Source of the DNA: JAEUKA01 sp035328405
Lineage (GTDB): Bacteria; Myxococcota_A; Polyangia; Palsa-1104; JAEUJZ01
NCBI GenBank assembly: GCA_035328405.1
Contig: DAOLIT010000024.1
Location: 1 to 64,000, forward strand
DNA: 64,000 nt
Direction: 5' to 3'
Shown here: positions 42,898-51,875 of the stretch, one piece after another
Layout of the letters: the number at the start of each line of letters is the position of its first letter
How positions within the stretch are numbered: position 1 is the first letter of the stretch
Notes under the pieces: generated by a model
Told to the model about the DNA's origin: nothing
Databases searched by the model: none
The model's input: only the letters and a program-made list of their open reading frames with translations
Made by a program: the position numbers and the translations under genes

Positions 42898-43880
42898 GCT
42901 TCAGCGGGGCGCAGGCCAGCGGCGGCCAAAAGGGCCTTGTCGTCGTCTGTAGACCGGTTGTCCGAGGTGAGCAGCCGATCTCCGTAAAAAATCGAATTTG
43001 CGCCCGCGACAAAGCAGAGCACCTGGGCTTCTTTGGACAGCAATTGCCGACCGGCGGACAGGCGCACGCGGCTTTTCGGCAAAAACACGCGCGCGGTCGC
43101 GATGGTCCGCACAAGGTCAAGTGGGTCTACCGGTTGAAGATTCGCAAGAGGTGTGCCCGGCTGTGGAATGAGGGCGTTGATGGGCACGCTTTCAGGTGGT
43201 GGGTGAAGCGACGCCAATGTATGCAGCAGCGCACACCGATCGTCGATGCTTTCTCCCATGCCGATGATTCCGCCGCAACACAGTCCGATGCCGGCCTTTC
43301 GCACCCGCTTGAGCGTTTCCAGCCTGTCGTCATAGGTCCGCGTCGTCACGACTTGACCATAAAACGACCTCGACGTGTCCAGGTTGTGGTTGTAGGCCGA
43401 AAGCCCCGCCTCGGCGAGCTGGTTCGCCTGTTCTTGCGTCAGCATGCCGAGGGTGACACACGCTTCCATTCCCAAACCCCGCACGCCTTTTACCATCGAC
43501 AGAACTTGCGCAAACGCAGGCCCGTCTTTCACATTCCGCCACGCCGCGCCCATGCAAAACCGTGTCGCTCCGGCTGCTTGAGCCGCACGCGCTTTGTCCA
43601 GCACCTCGTCGAGAGATAGCATCGCCTCCTTTTTGGCCATACCGTGGGAGGCCGACTGCGAGCAATAGCCGCAATCTTCTTGGCAGCCTCCGGTTTTCAC
43701 AGACAGAAGCGAGCAAAGCTGGACTTCGGTGGGGTTGTGGTGTGTGCGATGAACCGACATCGCGCGAAAGAGAAGCTCTGGCAACGGCAGGTCGTACACC
43801 GCCCGCACATCGGAAATTGAGAAGGTTTTTGTGGAATCTACCGTCGCAGAATCGGAACAGCCAGAGGACGCATTTTGCAT
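42894..43880 (-). CDS. bioB: biotin synthase
   Basis: Radical SAM enzyme (328 residues) that inserts sulfur into dethiobiotin. The 4Fe-4S/SAM motif is CQEDCGYC. Conserved BioB features are GATRFCMGAAWRN, YNHNLDTS, GLCCGGIIGMGE, PINALIPQPGTPL and RLSAGR, including the Arg and Cys ligands of the 2Fe-2S cluster. ATG 43880 opens with MQNASSGCSD. It is the first gene of a two-gene unit; its TGA overlaps the start of the GH13-radical SAM fusion. No bioA, bioD or bioF is nearby. Confidence 0.97.
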   Translation of the reverse strand: MQNASSGCSDSATVDSTKTFSISDVRAVYDLPLPELLFRAMSVHRTHHNPTEVQLCSLLSVKTGGCQEDCGYCSQSASHGMAKKEAMLSLDEVLDKARAAQAAGATRFCMGAAWRNVKDGPAFAQVLSMVKGVRGLGMEACVTLGMLTQEQANQLAEAGLSAYNHNLDTSRSFYGQVVTTRTYDDRLETLKRVRKAGIGLCCGGIIGMGESIDDRCALLHTLASLHPPPESVPINALIPQPGTPLANLQPVDPLDLVRTIATARVFLPKSRVRLSAGRQLLSKEAQVLCFVAGANSIFYGDRLLTSDNRSTDDDKALLAAAGLRPAEA

Positions 43881-43948
43881 GCGCGGCTTATACCACGAAG
43901 ACCATGTGCTTTTTGGGCCGGGCCGAGGCCGCGTCCCTCGCGTTCGCG

Positions 43949-45259
43949 CTAACTGGTTTTTTGCAGCAGCAGCTTTGCTGCGGCTTGGAGCGCGTCGTAT
44001 CCAAAACCGACGTGCTCCTTCGCGGCCAGCAAGTCCTGCGCAATCATCACAAGAACTTCGTGCGGAGAAGCCCCGATCCGTTTCCCAAACGTCACACGCT
44101 GTTCCACAATCGACTCACCAAAACTCGTGTCTGCATTTTGCATCCGACGTCTGTATGGACGGGGAGCTGCAGGAGCAGCAGACGAAGCAGAAGACGAAGC
44201 AGAGGGAGTTCCCCCGTGGTCTCCAATCGGACGACCGGAATTCCATCGCCGACCTGGCCCCCGCCGTCCTTGTTCCGACAGACTTTTGTGCGATTTGAGA
44301 CCGTGTTCCTTCCGCAGCGCGTCGAGCTGCTCCGGCCAACCCACAGGCAGTGGCAACACCTTTGCTTCGATGTAACCCAGGTCTGCTGCGCTGATCTGGA
44401 GGTGTTCGGCCAGCTCCTCTTTGCTCATCCCAAGCAAGCCCCGTTGCCGCGAAAGCCAAATCCCATCGTATCGAATCACCGACGGCAACGTCACCGCTTG
44501 CAGACTCTCTGCATTGGTCACAATCGACAGCCGTTTGAACGGCGAAATAAACCGATGCGGCAAACGGAGGTCCAAATCCACCAGCAACCGGAGTTCGGTC
44601 AACGTACATCCAAGCGCCCGACACACCGCCTCTTTCGACAGTGTGATGTGCGACAACCGTTCCCCAAGCCACTTTCCGCAGAAAAACCCAGGTTCCATCG
44701 CTTTTGCTCCCCGCGCTCCCTCCTGTTCTCCACTCGAAACGACGGTTTCCTGCGCAGGAGTGACCGCACCTCCTTTCGGCTGTACATCGGCCACCCCATT
44801 TTGGGGTTCCGCATCCGATTTCGGGAGTATGTCCTTCTGTTCCAGTTCGGGGGATGCCTTGCTGTCTTCCTGCTGCGGTTCTGTGGACGGAACAGCAACA
44901 TTCACGATGTTGGGGTCATTCTGGGTGTTCACCACATGTTCTGCTTTCGGTGCCATCTCTGTTTGCTTCTCCAAAACCTCCCCCACAGTTGTTGTTTGCG
45001 CGGTTTCACTTGTTGTTTGCGCGGTTTCACCGGGAATGCGGAAACCCAACGTCAAAAGCGTTGGGAGCCATGCAGACGGAATCGGAAGCTTCCTGGTTTC
45101 CACCCTCGTCAAGACAACTTCCGATAGTCCCAAATGATCCCCAAGTTTTCTTCTTCCCAGCGCAACGCGTTCTCGTTCCTTCCTGAGCCAACCACCATCC
45201 AAAGTCTGTCCCTGTGTCACATCATTCCCTACCGGTGTGTGTTTCTCAGTTGTGGACAT
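43949..45259 (-). CDS. protein with three XRE/HTH-like modules
   Basis: 436 residues, not a named family. ATG 45259 has GGGGGAGTGG upstream and is preferred over earlier in-frame starts. Three similar helical modules are visible: WLRKERERVALGRRKLGDHL...VETRKLPIPSAWLPTL (about 22-70), WLGERLSHITLSKEAVCRALGC...LDLRLPHRF (about 195-245), and WLSRQRGLLGMSKEELAEHL...IEAKVLPLPVGWPEQL (about 267-315). Each resembles an XRE-type HTH, best in the third. A Gln/Glu/Ser linker joins modules one and two; a Ser/Ala/Pro linker and a short helical tail end the protein. Probably a DNA-binding regulator; target unknown. It follows bioB in the same direction after a 68-bp gap. Confidence 0.7.
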   Translation of the reverse strand: MSTTEKHTPVGNDVTQGQTLDGGWLRKERERVALGRRKLGDHLGLSEVVLTRVETRKLPIPSAWLPTLLTLGFRIPGETAQTTSETAQTTTVGEVLEKQTEMAPKAEHVVNTQNDPNIVNVAVPSTEPQQEDSKASPELEQKDILPKSDAEPQNGVADVQPKGGAVTPAQETVVSSGEQEGARGAKAMEPGFFCGKWLGERLSHITLSKEAVCRALGCTLTELRLLVDLDLRLPHRFISPFKRLSIVTNAESLQAVTLPSVIRYDGIWLSRQRGLLGMSKEELAEHLQISAADLGYIEAKVLPLPVGWPEQLDALRKEHGLKSHKSLSEQGRRGPGRRWNSGRPIGDHGGTPSASSSASSAAPAAPRPYRRRMQNADTSFGESIVEQRVTFGKRIGASPHEVLVMIAQDLLAAKEHVGFGYDALQAAAKLLLQKTS

Positions 45260-45375
45260 CCACTCCCCCGTGTTGTTTGTGTGTATTCCTATTTGTGTTG
45301 TGCAGATAATCCATGACTTTCCGGCCCCCAGCGTACCGCACACAGGTGGAACAAGAAAACGACAAAGTGCAGACA

Positions 45376-45402
45376 TTGCGTTTTTCAGCAAAAAAAACGC
45401 AA
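45376..45402. repeat. 10-bp inverted repeat, possible terminator or operator
   Basis: TTGCGTTTTT (45376-45385) and AAAAACGCAA (45393-45402) are perfect complements around a 7-nt loop. On either strand the stem ends in a U-rich arm, so it could act as a weak terminator after the secreted protein gene at 45555 or as part of the control region of the HTH gene at 43949. The stem is AT-rich, so this is uncertain. The rest of the 295-bp gap (45260-45554) is purine-rich with no gene. Confidence 0.45.
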
Positions 45403-45554
45403 AGGAGGAAACGGACTACACAAAAGGCAAGGGGAGATAGGAGTCCGATAAGGCTGACACAGGTATGCCGGAAGTAGGCAAAGGGGGAAGGGAGAGGGTC
45501 AGTATAGGTAGAGAAGGCGACGGGCGACAAGCAGCGACGGAAAACGAGACTTGA

Positions 45555-46217
45555 CTACAAGGAAGAAACGCCGCGTTTGAGGCGAAAACCATCGCTTCTG
45601 GCACCTCGGTTTTGGGCGTATTCCACAAGGCCCACGCCGCGTTTCCATTCCAGAATCAAAAAGTGTCCGCTCTTGTGATTCCATGTGTAGCGCAGCGTAT
45701 CCCCCTTTGTCGTGATCTTGGCCACTGTGAGGCCTGTTTCCTTGTATGTTTTGTTGCCCTGACTGATTCCCAAAAGGTCCGATTGTTCATATTTGGGCGC
45801 AGCAGAGCGTTCTTTCAGTTTTTTTATTTCTTCCTCTGGTTTGTCTGTGGAGACTCGGACGATCTCCTTGTCGGTGGTCCACAGCAGAATGGGGTCCAGC
45901 TTTCGTGGTTTTCCCGTCTGTGATTTCACCGACTCAAACGAGATCAAGTACGCATCACCCCAAGTGAAATTTCCCACTCGCACTGTGACGACCTTGCAAC
46001 TTAGGGGGACTTCTTTCTTTCCGATTTCATCGCCCCATTCCGTTCCAGAAAAGGTCGCAAGCGCGCGGTCGTTTGTGCTTGCATAAAGAAACGGATTTTT
46101 TGCAAAAGCAGAAACTGAAAAGAGTAGAAAACTGCCCAAAAACAGCCACAGGGCCGCGCTGCAAAACAGCCAGAGGTCGGCTCTCTGTTTCCACACCAAG
46201 CAACTCATTTTTCGCAT
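45555..46217 (-). CDS. hypothetical exported protein
   Basis: Not recognised. 220 residues with a signal peptide (LWLFCSAALWLFLGSFLLFSVSAFA, probable cleavage before KNPFL). The mature part is beta-rich with many aromatic and Lys residues (VGNFTWGDAYLISFESV; DTLRYTWNHKSGHFLILEWKRG). AAGGA lies six bases before ATG 46217. It sits 47 bp after the acyl-CoA dehydrogenase gene on the same strand but shows no functional link. Confidence 0.6.
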   Translation of the reverse strand: MRKMSCLVWKQRADLWLFCSAALWLFLGSFLLFSVSAFAKNPFLYASTNDRALATFSGTEWGDEIGKKEVPLSCKVVTVRVGNFTWGDAYLISFESVKSQTGKPRKLDPILLWTTDKEIVRVSTDKPEEEIKKLKERSAAPKYEQSDLLGISQGNKTYKETGLTVAKITTKGDTLRYTWNHKSGHFLILEWKRGVGLVEYAQNRGARSDGFRLKRGVSSL

Positions 46218-46264
46218 GTTGTTCCTTTCTCAGACGTTTCCCGCTCACCTGAGTCAAGTTGGGT

Positions 46265-47884
46265 TCATTGGGAATGTATGTTATGGGCACGTGGGAGTGT
46301 TTCATGCACGCTGATGTTCTGCCAAACCGACATCAGGACATCCACCGTGTCTCGGATTTCTAGTGCGGCGTCTTCCTTTTGCAAAGACATGAGACGGCGC
46401 ACTCTCTCTTCTGCATCGGCGATCTCTGCAAGCAGCATTTGGTCTTTGGTCCATCGTCGGAGATGAGCAAAGAACGCCTGGTGCAAATGCAGTTTCTGCA
46501 TATCCCGAAGAACCTGCGCGCACAGCACGTTGTGCGTGCCCTCCCAAGCTTCGATGACGATCGAATCTCGCAAAAGACGAGGCAAAACAGAGAACTCCTC
46601 AATCGTTCCGTTTCCACCCAACACTTCGATGGCATCACGGACGACAGTTGTTCCGCGCACCGCCGTAAAATACTTGTTCATGTTCACGACCAAACGGTGT
46701 ACGGCTCGCGTGTTTTCATCGGCGACTCCCAAGGCAACTTGATCTGCGAGCGCAATCAACGCAAACGTCCCAGCGATCGCCTTTCGCCGCGATTCTGTGA
46801 TTCTTCCCAGCGTTCTTTTCACCAACGGAAATTCCGCAATTTTCTGACCGAACGCTTCTCTGCACGCAGCAAACGTAGTGGCTTCGATCTCAGCTCTGCG
46901 CATCATTCCGCACGCCGCAATCGCGTTGTACGTTCGGCTTGTGTTGAGCACGATGTCTACCACTTGCTTGAACGCTCCCTCGGGTGCTCCGATGGACCAC
47001 GCCACCGCATCCACAAAATCGGCTTCCCCCGAGGCCATGCTCCGTGTTCCTAGCTTGTATTTCAGCCGACGGATGAAGACCCCGTTTGGCGAACCATTAC
47101 GGAGTCTGCGCGGAACGACAAACGCCCCAAGACCCGCAGTTCCTGGCTGTGAATGGGGAATCCGTGCCGTGACCAAATACAAATCTGCATCGATTACGGA
47201 ACAGAACCATTTTTCTCCATTGATGCGATAGAAATCGCCACAAGGAGTTGCACGAACAACATTCTGTCCGACATCCGAACCGCCCTGAATTTCCGTCAGA
47301 AATTGGGCTCCGTGATGGTGTGCGGGGTCCAGGCGATCGGTGTGCAGCAGGCCAGGCAGAAGCCGCGCTTTCAAGGCATCATCTGCACGCGCCAACAGGA
47401 GTTTGATCAGGCCTGCTGTGCATGCGAACGGACAGAGGTGCCCGCCTTCTCCATGGTGTGCGAGCAAGTACGCATACGCCAGTTGGATGCGCTCTTGCCC
47501 TGGTGTTTCGTACCGAGACATGGCCCCTGTTCGATAGGCAAGGCGACCGATTTCATAGTACGAGGGATGAAAACAGACTTCCTCTGTTCGACGACCGATG
47601 CCGTCGTAACGTCTCAATGTAGGCAGGTGTTCGTCGCGGTTGTTTTCGCAAATCAGTTCATCCAAAACCGTCGCACATTCCTGTCCAAAGCGAGAAAACC
47701 CCGGCGACTCCTGCTCGAAAACAGCTTCCCCCAAGTGGTGGCGCAGAAGGGTTTGCAGGTCCGCGTCGTGTTCAAAGTAGTTCTGCTTTTTTCGGCTCTG
47801 CCATTCCGAAAATGCAGCGCGGGCTCGCTCGGGAAGACTGAGATCGGAAACAGGATGTTGGGTCACAGGTTTGAACGGTTCCAT
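46265..47884 (-). CDS. AidB-like acyl-CoA dehydrogenase
   Basis: FAD-dependent acyl-CoA dehydrogenase-fold protein of 539 residues. The AidB-type marks are TEIQGGSDVGQN, NGEKWFCS, EVLGGNGTIEEF and IVIEAWEGTHNVLCAQVLRD, and the length matches AidB (about 540) better than typical 380-residue ACADs. AidB in E. coli binds DNA and is part of the alkylation response; other members oxidise acyl-CoAs. The true substrate here is unknown. It is divergent from the FHA-sigma54 regulator gene (88 bp between starts). Confidence 0.88.
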   Translation of the reverse strand: MEPFKPVTQHPVSDLSLPERARAAFSEWQSRKKQNYFEHDADLQTLLRHHLGEAVFEQESPGFSRFGQECATVLDELICENNRDEHLPTLRRYDGIGRRTEEVCFHPSYYEIGRLAYRTGAMSRYETPGQERIQLAYAYLLAHHGEGGHLCPFACTAGLIKLLLARADDALKARLLPGLLHTDRLDPAHHHGAQFLTEIQGGSDVGQNVVRATPCGDFYRINGEKWFCSVIDADLYLVTARIPHSQPGTAGLGAFVVPRRLRNGSPNGVFIRRLKYKLGTRSMASGEADFVDAVAWSIGAPEGAFKQVVDIVLNTSRTYNAIAACGMMRRAEIEATTFAACREAFGQKIAEFPLVKRTLGRITESRRKAIAGTFALIALADQVALGVADENTRAVHRLVVNMNKYFTAVRGTTVVRDAIEVLGGNGTIEEFSVLPRLLRDSIVIEAWEGTHNVLCAQVLRDMQKLHLHQAFFAHLRRWTKDQMLLAEIADAEERVRRLMSLQKEDAALEIRDTVDVLMSVWQNISVHETLPRAHNIHSQ

Positions 47885-47972
47885 TCGTGCAAGGTATCAC
47901 GAAGCGGAGATCCTGCCGTCCTGTGCTGCAACACCCACTTGGTTTTTCTGCTGTCTCTGTTTTTGACTGCGT

Positions 47973-49823
47973 ATGATGCAGCAAACGATGACCACAGAAC
48001 ACGAACCAAAAAAAACAGACCAGACATTGACTGCGACGATACAGGCCGTGTCGTCACCTGTACCGCCACCCAAGGAACGCGCCTATTTTTTGGTCATCGA
48101 TGGTCAGGTTTCCTATCCCGTTGAGCTTCCAGAAAGCGGAGAGGTGATCATTGGGCGTTCTCCCGACGCGACGATTCGACTCGATGACACGTCTGCGTCT
48201 CGGCATCATGCTCGGGTGAATGTGACAGGAGGCGATGCGTGGATTGAGGACATGGGGAGTCGCAACGGGACGCACGCGAACGGGCAACTGATTCGGGAAC
48301 CGCGCGAGCTGCTCTCGGGGGATGTCATCACGCTGTGCAGTGCGACGCTGATTTTCCACCGCGAGTTTTTGGCGCAAACCGGTCGCAAAGTGCAAAGTCC
48401 GTCGGATTTTCGGGCGCGTTTGGCAGAAGAAACAGATCGGTCGCTTGGTTTTTTGCGCCCCGTTTCGCTTCTCTGTTTTCACTTTGCCGGCGGCGCGTCC
48501 AGACGTCCGGCGATATTGGAAACGGTCCATTCGTCGCTGCGGTTGTGTGATTCCGTGGCATGGACGGGCGACAACGATCTGTTGGTTCTGTTGCCAGAAC
48601 GGGATAGGAGCAGTGCGAAACAGGAAGCGGAACGGTTGGTATCTCGACTGAAAATCGGAAACATTGACGTGCGTGTCGGTGTGCTGTCGTGTCCTCGGGA
48701 TGGGAGCGATCCCGATGCACTCCTTTTGGCCTGTCAATCAGCAGCGCAAGCGTCGGATCTTTCCAAAGAGCAGATTGTCGTCGAAGACACGGCCATCACG
48801 ATGGATCTCGGCGATGCAAAAATCCTGCTTGTCGAACCGACGATGAAAAAGCTGTATGCGCTCATCGAACGGCTCGCGAAAGCGGAACTCCCTGTGCTCA
48901 TCGAAGGGGAAACAGGGGTCGGCAAGGAGTTGGCAGCGAAGGCGTTGCACCACCATTCGTCTCGACGGGACAAGCCGCTGCTTTCCCTGAATTGTTCCGC
49001 TTTTTCGGAAAATCTGGTGGAAAGTGAGTTGTTCGGACACGAGCGCGGCGCGTTTTCGGGGGCCGTAACGACGAAACAGGGGCTCATCGAAACCGCAAAC
49101 GGAGGTACGTTGTTCCTCGACGAGATCGGGGAAATGCCGCTGTCCATCCAGGCGAAGCTTTTGCGTGTTCTGGAAACGCAGCGCGTCATGCGTGTGGGAG
49201 ATGTGCGGGAACATAAGGTGAATGTGCGTTTTGTGGCGGCAACGAATCGGAATCTGCAAACGGAGGTAACAGCGGGCCGCTTCCGTCGAGATTTGTATTT
49301 TCGGTTGAGCTCGGCGCGGCTGACGTTGCCACCTTTGCGCGATAGGCCGCGCGAACTTCCGGTGCTTGCGCGTGTGCTGCTGTCTGCGGCGTGCCGGAAG
49401 CTCAATCGCCCGATGCTGACGATTGCTGATCCGACGATGCACAAGCTGCTCGGACATCGTTGGCCCGGCAATGTTCGCGAGCTTCGGAATTTGATGGATT
49501 TTTTGGCTGCGACTGTCGATGGCGAGACGCTGTTGCCGTGGCACGTCGAGGAGCAGCTTGAACACACTTTGCTCTCTGAAACGCAGAGCGAGGGTCCTCA
49601 GCCCGCGTCCCCCAAACCCACCATTGATCGCCCACTGCATTTTCGGCCCATCGACGACGAAATCCGAGAACTCGAACGCAAACGCATGTCCGAGGCACTC
49701 GCGGCGTCAGGGGGCGTTCAAGTCCGCGCCGCCGAGCTTATCTCGATGCCCGTGCGCACATTCACCACGAAAATGAAGCTTTACAAACTATCATCCAAAG
49801 AGACAATCCGAACCGGTGAATGA
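47973..49823 (+). CDS. FHA-domain sigma54-dependent transcriptional activator
   Basis: 616-residue enhancer-binding protein. An FHA domain (about 40-128; GRSPDATIRL, SRHHARV, SRNGTHANG) should bind phosphothreonine. A degenerate GGDEF-like or other alpha/beta domain fills 150-265. The AAA+ sigma54-interaction domain has Walker A GETGVGKE (312-319), GAFSGA (359-364, Ser for the usual Thr of GAFTGA), Walker B GTLFLDEIGEMP and the arginine region RFRRDLYFRLS. A Fis-type HTH ends the protein (about 560-605). Its stop overlaps the kinase gene start (ATGA), so kinase and FHA activator are probably a signalling pair. First gene of the 47973-55562 cluster. Confidence 0.93.
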   Translation: MMQQTMTTEHEPKKTDQTLTATIQAVSSPVPPPKERAYFLVIDGQVSYPVELPESGEVIIGRSPDATIRLDDTSASRHHARVNVTGGDAWIEDMGSRNGTHANGQLIREPRELLSGDVITLCSATLIFHREFLAQTGRKVQSPSDFRARLAEETDRSLGFLRPVSLLCFHFAGGASRRPAILETVHSSLRLCDSVAWTGDNDLLVLLPERDRSSAKQEAERLVSRLKIGNIDVRVGVLSCPRDGSDPDALLLACQSAAQASDLSKEQIVVEDTAITMDLGDAKILLVEPTMKKLYALIERLAKAELPVLIEGETGVGKELAAKALHHHSSRRDKPLLSLNCSAFSENLVESELFGHERGAFSGAVTTKQGLIETANGGTLFLDEIGEMPLSIQAKLLRVLETQRVMRVGDVREHKVNVRFVAATNRNLQTEVTAGRFRRDLYFRLSSARLTLPPLRDRPRELPVLARVLLSAACRKLNRPMLTIADPTMHKLLGHRWPGNVRELRNLMDFLAATVDGETLLPWHVEEQLEHTLLSETQSEGPQPASPKPTIDRPLHFRPIDDEIRELERKRMSEALAASGGVQVRAAELISMPVRTFTTKMKLYKLSSKETIRTGE

Positions 49824-51808
49824 GTCCGCCTTCGTTTTCTCCGCCCAAACGATTCGATGAGTACAGGCTGCTCCGCACGTTGGGCGAGGGCACCATGGGG
49901 CAGGTTGTGCTCTGTATGGATACCGCGCTGTACCGGCGGGTCGCGGTCAAATTCCTAAAAGGGGTCGAAATTGATCCCTCACAGAAGGAGCGATTTTGGG
50001 TCGAAGCTCGTGCGATTGCCCGTCTGTCCCATCCAAACATCGTGACGATTTTTCGCGTGGGCCAGTATCAGGGGACCCCTTATCTGGTTTCGGAATTTGT
50101 TGAGGGGCAGAGTCTGGACAAATTGGAACGTCCGCTGCAGTGGCAAAAAGTACTTCCGATCGCGCTTGGGATTGCGCGAGGTCTGGAAGCGGCGCACCGA
50201 AGCGGCATTTTGCACCGGGATGTGAAGCCCGCGAACATCATGCTCACGACGCGGGGCGTGATCAAACTGCTCGATTTTGGTTTGGCCAAGGTGGTGGACA
50301 ATTTGGCCGTCTCGGATGGGGCTGCGTTGTCTTCCCCCGAGGTGGTGATCTCAAGTGGCAAACGCCGGGCTGTTGGAGGACAAGGGGCGGAGACACTTCC
50401 GCCCCACAAGAAAAGGGAGCAAGAAGGCGAACCCAGCGCTACGTCGGGAGGTTCTGCGCAGGTCAACAAATTGACGTTGACCGAGGATGGGGTGATGTTG
50501 GGAACTCCCCTTTATATGTCTCCTGAAGCCTGGCGGGGGGAACCTGCTTCGCCGAGTGGAGACGTGTATTCCTTTGGCATCGTGATGTTTGAATTGTTGA
50601 CCGGTCATGCCCCCCACATGGCACCCACTTGCGCTCTTTTGCGGGAGTTGGTTCTCGAAAAACCCGCGCCTTCTGTCCTGAGTGAAAATCGGACGATAGA
50701 TCCGAGATTGGCGACGATCGTGGATCGATGTCTCGCGTTCGACGTGAAAGGTCGCTTTCCGTCTGCTGTCGAGCTGCTCGAGGCGCTCAAACCACTCGAG
50801 GATACGCCGTCTTTCTTTATCCGAACTCTGTCGATCACGAACAGAGTCAAGTGGCTTTTGGGAGTCTCTGTTGTCAGTTTGTCTGCGGCAATTGGGGGGA
50901 CTCTGTTTCTGAAGAGGAATCCGCGTCCACCAAGTGGAGCCGTCGAGTTTTCACGCAGTACGTTCACGCTTGGAAGTACCTCCGATGAATTGGATTCGGC
51001 TCTCCTCTGGTGCAAAAAATCTGGTGCGACCAATTGTGAAACAGAAGAAAAGGCGTTGTTTGACCGCGAACAACCCGCGCATCGTGTGGAATTGTCTGCC
51101 TTTCGCATCGATCGAACGGAAGTGACGAATGCAGATTATGCGGAATGGCTGAACAAACAGACGGATTTGCATATTGAAAAGGAACGCTATCTATATCAAG
51201 AAAATGTCTTATTAACGGACCTTTATCCTAGTTATGAACCTGCCAATGGAATTGTATTCAATCGAGCAAAGAATCGATATGAAGTGCCCAAAGGAAATGA
51301 TTTCTTGCCGATGAACCGTGTGACCTGGGACGGAGCGCAACGATATTGTCTTTCCAAGGGAATGCGTTTGCCGACGGAGGCAGAGTGGGATTTTGCGGCT
51401 CGTGGTGTCGAAGGCAGGCTGTTTCCGTGGGGGTTTGAAGCGCCCGATTGTGCGCGCGTTCACGTCGCGCGTGGTCCCAGCCAGCAGTGCGCGGCTGCGG
51501 ATCGGAATACAAAACCCGTAGCGTCTTCTCCGCAAGATGTGACTCCCGAGGGTGTCTACGACTTGGCGGGTAACTTGCCTGAGTGGGTCGCGGACGTGTT
51601 TTCCGATCGGTATCCATCATGTCAAGAACCCTGTAAGAATCCGTTGGTTTCGGGCGTAGGTCATGTGATTCCGTCGCAGTTTCGTGTCATTCGCGGAGGA
51701 AGTTTCATTTGGCCGCTTTGGTCCGTTCGCAGCGAAACCAGAAGCCGAGCCGAACAGAATCGGGTCCGAGAATCTGTTGGCTTTCGTTGTGCGGCTTCCG
51801 TAGAATAA
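49820..51808 (+). CDS. membrane Ser/Thr protein kinase fused to formylglycine-generating-enzyme-like domain
   Basis: 662 residues. The N-terminal kinase has GEGTMG, VAVKFL (K44), HRDVKPANIM (132-141), DFG (152-154) and GTPLYMSPE (228-236), so it looks active. About 65 extra residues (Ser/Gly/Lys-rich) separate DFG from GTPLYMSPE, within the activation loop. One membrane helix (about 344-364) places the rest in the periplasm. The periplasmic domain (about 370-660) is the FGE-sulfatase/SUMF1 type: FRIDRTEVTNADYAEWL, MRLPTEAEWDFAARG, GVYDLAGNLPEWVAD, FRVIRGGSF, VGFRCA. It is translationally coupled to the FHA activator. Confidence 0.93.
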   Translation: MSPPSFSPPKRFDEYRLLRTLGEGTMGQVVLCMDTALYRRVAVKFLKGVEIDPSQKERFWVEARAIARLSHPNIVTIFRVGQYQGTPYLVSEFVEGQSLDKLERPLQWQKVLPIALGIARGLEAAHRSGILHRDVKPANIMLTTRGVIKLLDFGLAKVVDNLAVSDGAALSSPEVVISSGKRRAVGGQGAETLPPHKKREQEGEPSATSGGSAQVNKLTLTEDGVMLGTPLYMSPEAWRGEPASPSGDVYSFGIVMFELLTGHAPHMAPTCALLRELVLEKPAPSVLSENRTIDPRLATIVDRCLAFDVKGRFPSAVELLEALKPLEDTPSFFIRTLSITNRVKWLLGVSVVSLSAAIGGTLFLKRNPRPPSGAVEFSRSTFTLGSTSDELDSALLWCKKSGATNCETEEKALFDREQPAHRVELSAFRIDRTEVTNADYAEWLNKQTDLHIEKERYLYQENVLLTDLYPSYEPANGIVFNRAKNRYEVPKGNDFLPMNRVTWDGAQRYCLSKGMRLPTEAEWDFAARGVEGRLFPWGFEAPDCARVHVARGPSQQCAAADRNTKPVASSPQDVTPEGVYDLAGNLPEWVADVFSDRYPSCQEPCKNPLVSGVGHVIPSQFRVIRGGSFIWPLWSVRSETRSRAEQNRVRESVGFRCAASVE

Positions 51809-51875
51809 ATTGTCTTTTTCCTACATATCCACGAGATGTGTGGAGGATGGTAGGGACACAAACAAAGAGGACATC

